NCBI GenBank assembly: GCA_023410295.1
Contig: JAEYPY010000131.1
Location: forward strand, 1 to 8,285
Source: Pseudomonadota bacterium
GTDB taxonomy: Bacteria > Pseudomonadota > Alphaproteobacteria > Caulobacterales > Aquidulcibacteraceae
DNA: 8,285 nucleotides
Direction of reading: 5' to 3'
Shown: piece after piece, positions 1 to 8,285 of the stretch
Position numbering within the stretch: the stretch's first letter is position 1
How the letters are laid out: each line of letters begins with the position of its first letter
Notes under the pieces: model-generated
The model's input: the letters and a program-made list of their open reading frames with translations, nothing else
Databases searched by the model: none
Told to the model about the DNA's origin: nothing
Position numbers and translations under genes: made by a program

Positions 1-4566
<4,566 letters not shown>

Positions 4567-4592
4567 CGTTTCGTCGCTCGTCGCGCATCCAA

Positions 4593-4608
4593 GCGCCGCC
4601 TTCGGCGC
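4593..4608 (+). other. Short GC hairpin after gltB
   Basis: GCGCCG (4593-4598), loop CCTT, CGGCGC (4603-4608) form a perfect 6-bp stem, 26 bases after the gltB stop. No run of T follows, so it is not a standard intrinsic terminator. It could slow RNA polymerase or protect a 3' end, or it could be a by-product of high GC content. Confidence 0.4.
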
Positions 4609-4612
4609 ATCT

Positions 4613-4631
4613 TCCCAGCATCTGCTTGGGA
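4613..4631 (+). promoter_or_regulatory. Imperfect hairpin covering part of the Shine-Dalgarno of the S41-like gene
   Basis: TCCCA (4613-4617) pairs with TGGGA (4627-4631), and GC (4618-4619) with GC (4624-4625), leaving a bulged T and the loop ATCT. The 3' arm includes GGGA, the first part of the likely ribosome binding site. If it forms, it would partly mask initiation of the gene at 4639. It is a short stem with a bulge, so stability is uncertain and a regulatory role is only inferred. Confidence 0.3.
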
Positions 4632-4634
4632 GAG
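4628..4634 (+). promoter_or_regulatory. Ribosome binding site of the S41-like gene
   Basis: GGGAGAG, with GGAG at 4629-4632, ends about 6 bases before the ATG at 4639. The spacing is good and supports this start. No other ATG, GTG or TTG occurs in this frame between the gltB stop and 4639. Confidence 0.7.
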
Positions 4635-4638
4635 ACGG

Positions 4639-6018
4639 ATGAACCGGGCGCTTCTGCTGTGGGTCGTCGCCATCATCGGCGCCGGCCTCGCCTTCGCTGC
4701 GATGAACGACGCGTACGCACAGGGCGCCGATCCCAAGGTCGCGGCGATGACGCCCGACGCGCCCTCCAACGCCGCCGAAGCGCGGCTACAGGACATCACC
4801 CGTTTCCGCGAACGCTTCCTCGCCGCCGACATCGCCTACAGCGACGAAGCGCGCGCCGAAGCGGAACGCCGGCTGGATGCGCTGAAGGACCGCGCAGGCG
4901 AGGTGAGCCACGCCTATTTCGAGCTCGAACTCTCGCGCATCGTCGCGCTTGCGGATAACGGCCACACCGCCGCGTTCCCCTGGCTGCGCGCCGCGCGCTA
5001 TAATCGCATCCCGCTCCGTCTCGCGGCGTTCGGCGAAGACTTCTACGTCATCCGCGCTGCGCCAGAGCATGCTGATCTGCTCGGCGCGCGCCTGGTCGCC
5101 ATCGATGGGCGCCCGATCGCCGAGGCGCGCACGGCGGCGCGTTCGCTGATGGGCGGCGTGCCGCAGTGGCGCGATCGCTTCGCCAACTATTTGCTCGAAA
5201 GCCCGGAGCAGCTGCACGCACTTGAGCTCGCTACAAGCAGCAACGGTGCAACTTATCGCTTCGCGCTGAGCGGCGGCGGCGAGTCTGAACGCGCAATCAC
5301 CGCGTCGCCCGCATCAGCCGACGGTGACATGAACCGCGATCTCTATCCTGCGCCGTTCGAGAGTGAGCAGGGCTGGCGCACCGCGCTCGCCCCCGAGCGT
5401 GCGCCCTGGGCGCTGCAGAATCCGGAGGAGCGTTTCCGCTGGCGCTTGGCGCCGGAGGTCGACGGCATCGTCATCGAACTCCGCCAGAACAACAACGCCG
5501 AGACCATCACCGTCGCCCAAGCGCTGACCCAGTTCCTCAACGCCATCACCGAACACGAGCCGCGCAATCTCGTGCTCGACATGCGCATGAATTCAGGCGG
5601 CGATCTCAACACGACGCGCGCGTTCGTCCAGTCGCTGCCAGCGCGGATTCCAGGCCGCATCTTCGTGCTGACGAGCCCCTGGACCTTCTCGGCCGCCATC
5701 TCCACCGTCGGTTATCTCGAACAAGCCGCGCCCGATCGCGTCACCATTGTCGGCGAGCCTGTCGGCGATCGGCTCGAGTTTTTCGCAGAGGGCGGCATGA
5801 TCGAACTCCGCAACTCGCATCTGATGGTGCTCGCCGCCACCGAGCGGCACGATTACGCCACCGGCTGCGAAGGCTTCGCAGACTGCCATGGCAGCGTCGC
5901 GCGCAATCCGATCCGCGTCGCCAGTCTACAGCCCGACATCGCCGCGCCCTGGACGATCGAAGCCTACATGGGGGGCCGCGACCCCGGCATGGAAGCCGTC
6001 GTCGCCGCACTTCGCTAG
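4639..6018 (+). CDS. Secreted S41-like serine peptidase homologue
   Basis: The 459-residue protein begins with a signal peptide (hydrophobic core about residues 4-21, likely cleavage AYA|QG after Ala27), so it probably acts in the periplasm. Residues 133-165 look like the PDZ-type segment of S41 peptidases (LLGARLVAIDGRPI). The core carries VLDMRMNSGGD (Asp314 to Asp322), then SPWTFSAA with probable nucleophile Ser351, then VGEP (Glu373). His109 in ADNGHT sits where tricorn-like S41 enzymes have their catalytic His. The last lysine in the chain is Lys83, so the Ser/Lys dyad of CtpA-type processing proteases cannot be formed; a Ser-His-acid mechanism or a non-catalytic role remains possible. 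Cys410 and Cys416 could form a disulfide. The gene starts 72 bases after gltB and ends with TAG. Substrate is unknown and no link to glutamate synthesis is evident. Family assignment is fairly sure; activity is not. Confidence 0.75.
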   Translation: MNRALLLWVVAIIGAGLAFAAMNDAYAQGADPKVAAMTPDAPSNAAEARLQDITRFRERFLAADIAYSDEARAEAERRLDALKDRAGEVSHAYFELELSRIVALADNGHTAAFPWLRAARYNRIPLRLAAFGEDFYVIRAAPEHADLLGARLVAIDGRPIAEARTAARSLMGGVPQWRDRFANYLLESPEQLHALELATSSNGATYRFALSGGGESERAITASPASADGDMNRDLYPAPFESEQGWRTALAPERAPWALQNPEERFRWRLAPEVDGIVIELRQNNNAETITVAQALTQFLNAITEHEPRNLVLDMRMNSGGDLNTTRAFVQSLPARIPGRIFVLTSPWTFSAAISTVGYLEQAAPDRVTIVGEPVGDRLEFFAEGGMIELRNSHLMVLAATERHDYATGCEGFADCHGSVARNPIRVASLQPDIAAPWTIEAYMGGRDPGMEAVVAALR

Positions 6019-6032
6019 CGCTTCGCAATAGC

Positions 6033-6066
6033 GCGCCGCGGCATCGACCCGGCGCACCCGCGGCGC
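6033..6066 (+). repeat. 9-bp perfect inverted repeat before the CDF transporter gene
   Basis: GCGCCGCGG (6033-6041) is the exact reverse complement of CCGCGGCGC (6058-6066), separated by 16 bases. It starts 15 bases after the S41-like stop and ends 12 bases before the GTG at 6079. There is no T run after it, so it is not a classical terminator. It could be an operator, an RNA hairpin near the start codon, or a chance product of high GC. Confidence 0.45.
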
Positions 6067-6078
6067 CATATCTGCGGC

Positions 6079-7017
6079 GTGGACACGACGACTCGCACTA
6101 GTTCGGCTGAACACGCGCGCCTCACCTCGCAGATGGCGACGCTCTCGCTCGCCGTCGCCCTTACGCTGATCGCGCTGAAGGCATGGGCGTGGTTCGTCTC
6201 CGACTCGGTGGCGATGCTGGCTTCGCTGGCCGACTCCACGCTCGATCTCGCGGCCTCGCTCATCACCTTCTTTGCCGTGCGCTACGCCGCCGCGCCGCCC
6301 GATCGCGAACACCGCTTCGGCCACGGCAAGGCCGAAGCCTTCGCGGGGCTGTTGCAGGGCGGGCTGGTCGCTGTCTCCGGCGTCGTCATCGCTCTTGAGG
6401 CGATCCCGAGACTGATGCAGCCAGAAGCGCTCAGCCATGGCGTCGAAAGCATAATTGTCATGCTGCTCTCGATCGCCATCACGGCGTGGCTCGTCGCGAT
6501 GCAGACGCGCGCCGTGCGCCGCACTGGCTCAGTGGCGACGCGGGCAGACCGGTTGCATTACGTCGGCGACATCGCCTCGAACGTCGTCGTACTGATCGGC
6601 ATTGGCGCCGGGGTCTATTTCGGCATCGCCTGGGCCGACCCCGTCGCTGCGCTTCTGGTGACCGCCTGGCTCGGCTATGGCTCGATCAAAGTCGCGCGCG
6701 AGGCCGCCGATCATTTGCTCGACCGCGAAGTCGCCGACGATGTCCGCGCCCGTATCCGCGCGCTGGCGGAAGCCGATAGCGCCATCCTGCGCGTCCATGA
6801 TCTGCGCACCCGCACCAGCGGGCCTTACATGCACGTGCAATTTCATGCTGAACTCGACCCCGATTTGTCGCTAGAGCAGGCGCACCGGATCGTCGTCGCG
6901 GCCGAGGAGCGCATCCGCGCGGAATTCCCCACCGCCGACATCATCATCCATCCCGACCCCAAAGGCCGCGCCGAACCGCATGGACACGAAGATTTCGAAC
7001 GCGCAAGTCAACGCTGA
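6079..7017 (+). CDS. Cation diffusion facilitator, FieF-like divalent metal efflux pump
   Basis: This 312-residue inner-membrane antiporter exports divalent metal ions (Zn2+, Fe2+ or similar) in exchange for protons, probably as a dimer. Six membrane segments fit residues about 20-200, followed by a cytoplasmic metal-binding domain at about 215-300. All E. coli FieF ligands have counterparts at the same spacing. Transport site A is Asp52, Asp56, His160 and Asp164 (SLADSTLD, HYVGD). Site B is Asp75, His78 and His82 (DREHRFGHGKAE). The cytoplasmic cluster is His240, His256, His269, His291 and Asp293 (VHDLRTRTSGP, QFH, QAH, IIHPDP). A short tail adds PHGHED. The start is GTG: it is the only start codon in frame after the upstream TAG, and the next ATG (6133) would cut into the first membrane segment. 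No convincing Shine-Dalgarno is visible. FieF itself, or a Zn- or Mn-preferring paralogue, cannot be told apart by sequence. Confidence 0.95.
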   Translation: MDTTTRTSSAEHARLTSQMATLSLAVALTLIALKAWAWFVSDSVAMLASLADSTLDLAASLITFFAVRYAAAPPDREHRFGHGKAEAFAGLLQGGLVAVSGVVIALEAIPRLMQPEALSHGVESIIVMLLSIAITAWLVAMQTRAVRRTGSVATRADRLHYVGDIASNVVVLIGIGAGVYFGIAWADPVAALLVTAWLGYGSIKVAREAADHLLDREVADDVRARIRALAEADSAILRVHDLRTRTSGPYMHVQFHAELDPDLSLEQAHRIVVAAEERIRAEFPTADIIIHPDPKGRAEPHGHEDFERASQR

Positions 7018-8158
7018 CGCCGTCAAGGCGAAAGCGCACGCGCTCGGCTTCGACGCCATGGGCATCGCCTCCGCGCATGAGCCGTGGCTGGCGAGCGCGC
7101 GGCTGGAGGAATTTCTGCGCGCAGGCCGCCACGGGGACATGAGCTGGATGGAGGCTTATGGAGCGTCGGCGTCCTCGCCGGCGACCTCCGGCGAGACGAC
7201 GGCGGTCCCCAATCGACGCAGCCATCCCAACGCGCTTTGGCCCGACGCCAGAAGCGCGATCCTTGTCGGCCAATCCTATGCGCCTGAGACGAGCTCGCTC
7301 GCTCTGCTCGAAGCCAAGAGTCACGGCCTCGTCTCCGCGTACGCCGCGCGGCGCGATTATCACGACATCATCAAGGGCAAGCTGAAGCAGTTGGCGCAAT
7401 GGCTCGCGCATGAGAGTGGCCAAGATGTGAAGGTATTCGTCGACACCGCGCCACTGATGGAAAAGCCGCTGGCCGAGCGCGCCGGGCTCGGCTGGCAGGG
7501 CAAGCACACCAACCTCGTTTCACGAGAGCATGGCTCCTGGCTCTTCCTCGGCGCCATCCTCACGGCCGCCGAACTCGAAGCCGACAAGCCGCATGAAGAA
7601 CACTGCGGCTCGTGCCGCGCGTGTCTCGATGTGTGCCCGACCAACGCCTTCCCCGCGCCGTTCCAGCTCGATGCGCGGCGATGCTTGGCGTACCTCACCA
7701 TCGAAGCCAAAACGCAGATCCCGCGCGAATTCCGCGAAGCTGTCGGCAACCGCGTGTTTGGTTGCGACGATTGCCTCGCCATCTGCCCCTGGAACAAGTT
7801 CGCGGCCAACGCGCAGGAGCAGCGCATGGCGTTGCGCGAAGACTTGCGCTTGGCGCCGCTCGATGAATTGGCCGCGCTCGACGATGCGCAATTTCGCACG
7901 CGCTTTGCCGGCACGCCTGTGAAGCGAACCGGGCGCGATCGCTTCGTCCGCAACGTGCTTACCGCCATCGGCAATTCCGGCGATCCACAGCTGGCGTCAG
8001 CGGCGGCGGCGCGGCTGCGCGATTCCTCACCGTTGGTGCGTGGTATGGCGGTGTGGGCGCTCCGTCGCCTGCTTGACGCCGAGGCGTTCCAGCGCCTCAA
8101 ATCAACCCACGCGGCGGAAGAATCCGAGCCGGACGTACGCGGGGAGTGGGACGCATGA
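6980..8158 (+). CDS. queG: Epoxyqueuosine reductase
   Basis: QueG reduces epoxyqueuosine to queuosine at position 34 of tRNAs for Tyr, His, Asn and Asp, using cobalamin and two 4Fe-4S clusters. The 392-residue protein has the cofactor-domain motif DTAPLMEKPLAERAGLGWQG with putative catalytic Asp155. Cysteines Cys209, 212, 215 and 219 (HCGSCRACLDVCP), Cys235 (CLAYLTIE) and Cys262, 265 and 269 (GCDDCLAICPWNKF) fit the two ferredoxin-like clusters. A HEAT-like helical end covers about 315-365. Residues 61-77 (GASASSPATSGETTAVP) are a low-complexity stretch between the usual WM and the RR..P.ALWPDAR block, and coincide with a palindromic DNA repeat. The start overlaps the CDF gene by 38 bases; no other start in frame keeps the N-terminal helix (DAVKAKAHALGFDAMGIA). 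No strong ribosome site is seen, so translation is probably coupled to the gene before. It ends in ATGA, shared with the next gene. Confidence 0.97.
   Translation: MDTKISNAQVNADAVKAKAHALGFDAMGIASAHEPWLASARLEEFLRAGRHGDMSWMEAYGASASSPATSGETTAVPNRRSHPNALWPDARSAILVGQSYAPETSSLALLEAKSHGLVSAYAARRDYHDIIKGKLKQLAQWLAHESGQDVKVFVDTAPLMEKPLAERAGLGWQGKHTNLVSREHGSWLFLGAILTAAELEADKPHEEHCGSCRACLDVCPTNAFPAPFQLDARRCLAYLTIEAKTQIPREFREAVGNRVFGCDDCLAICPWNKFAANAQEQRMALREDLRLAPLDELAALDDAQFRTRFAGTPVKRTGRDRFVRNVLTAIGNSGDPQLASAAAARLRDSSPLVRGMAVWALRRLLDAEAFQRLKSTHAAEESEPDVRGEWDA
7160..7208 (+). repeat. REP/MITE-like palindromic element inside queG
   Basis: The left arm (7160-7181) and right arm (7188-7208) are inverted repeats around the six-base centre CGACCT. 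After allowing one extra C in the left arm, 18 of 21 positions pair, with the innermost CTCGCCGG/CCGGCGAG perfect. Its length keeps the reading frame open and it encodes the Gly61-Pro77 low-complexity stretch. The right arm recurs at 14-34. No transposase is in the window, so it would have to be moved in trans if mobile. Confidence 0.65.
8141..8146 (+). promoter_or_regulatory. Ribosome binding site of the proline-rich gene
   Basis: GGGGAG lies inside the end of queG, 8 bases before the ATG at 8155. Together with the ATGA overlap it supports that start and suggests translational coupling to queG. Confidence 0.55.
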
Positions 8159-8285
8159 ATCCGGACGAAGAGCCGAAGGACCCGCCGGAGCAGACGCCGC
8201 CCGCAGAGCCCGATCCAATCGCTCCGCCGCCGAGCGATCCCGCGCCGCAAGAACCGCCGCCAGAAATTCCTGAGCCGCCGCCGAT
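8155..8285 (+). CDS. Proline-rich acidic protein, 3'-truncated by window edge
   Basis: An open frame begins at the ATG whose last bases form the queG stop (ATGA) and stays open to the end of the window (43 full codons). It has a good ribosome binding site (GGGGAG). The visible part is MNPDEEPKDPPEQTPPAEPD followed by more proline, glutamate and aspartate, with clustered PPP and no hydrophobic segment. Such a disordered proline-rich N-terminus often precedes a membrane or folded domain, but none is visible, so I cannot name a function. The start is well supported by the overlap and spacing; the identity is unknown. Confidence 0.65.
   Translation, partial: MNPDEEPKDPPEQTPPAEPDPIAPPPSDPAPQEPPPEIPEPPP

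Noticed and set aside
4593..4608. Intrinsic terminator after gltB
   Set aside because: The stem is only 6 bp and is not followed by a T run; I list it only as a hairpin.
7360..8250. A 296-codon minus-strand frame opposite queG
   Set aside because: It is antisense to the cluster-binding and HEAT-like parts of queG, shows no recognisable domain, and has a composition typical of a shadow frame.
8040..8273. A 77-codon + strand frame across the queG end
   Set aside because: It is out of frame with both queG and the ATGA-coupled gene, and is rich in Arg and Ala without a ribosome site of its own.

Overview
This window looks like GC-rich alphaproteobacterial chromosome, possibly Caulobacterales/Hyphomonadales. 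That placement is an inference from the GC-rich third codon positions, the style of the GltB sequence and the gene types; no rRNA or other phylogenetic marker is present. Every gene reads on the + strand and genes are packed tightly, with gaps of 72 and 60 bases, one 38-base overlap and one 4-base ATGA overlap. No RNA gene, CRISPR array, transposase or phage gene was seen, and no stretch over 300 bases lacks a gene.

Layout: (1) bases 1-4566 are gltB, the large subunit of NADPH-dependent glutamate synthase. It is cut at its 5' end by the window edge but includes the N-terminal nucleophile cysteine and everything after it. gltD, the usual partner, is not downstream. (2) 4639-6018 is a secreted S41-like serine peptidase homologue with a signal peptide. 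It has Ser and His in the tricorn-like positions and no lysine after residue 83. (3) 6079-7017 is a FieF-type cation diffusion facilitator with all the metal ligands conserved. (4) 6980-8158 is queG, epoxyqueuosine reductase, the last step of queuosine synthesis in tRNA. (5) 8155-8285 is the start of a proline-rich protein that runs off the window.

The genes do not form one obvious pathway. gltB belongs to nitrogen assimilation, the CDF pump to metal homeostasis and queG to tRNA modification. The last three genes (CDF, queG, proline-rich) are probably cotranscribed and translationally coupled, judging by their overlaps.

The most interesting signal is not a gene. A palindromic element of about 49 bp lies inside queG (7160-7208), with arms that match at about 18 of 21 positions. 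It coincides with a 17-residue low-complexity insertion near residues 61-77. The right half of a very similar element (19 of 21 bases) lies at 14-34, in the propeptide-coding part of gltB, read in the same codon phase. This suggests a family of REP/MITE-like palindromes able to sit inside reading frames. The rest of the window is ordinary core genome, and I found no new multi-gene system.
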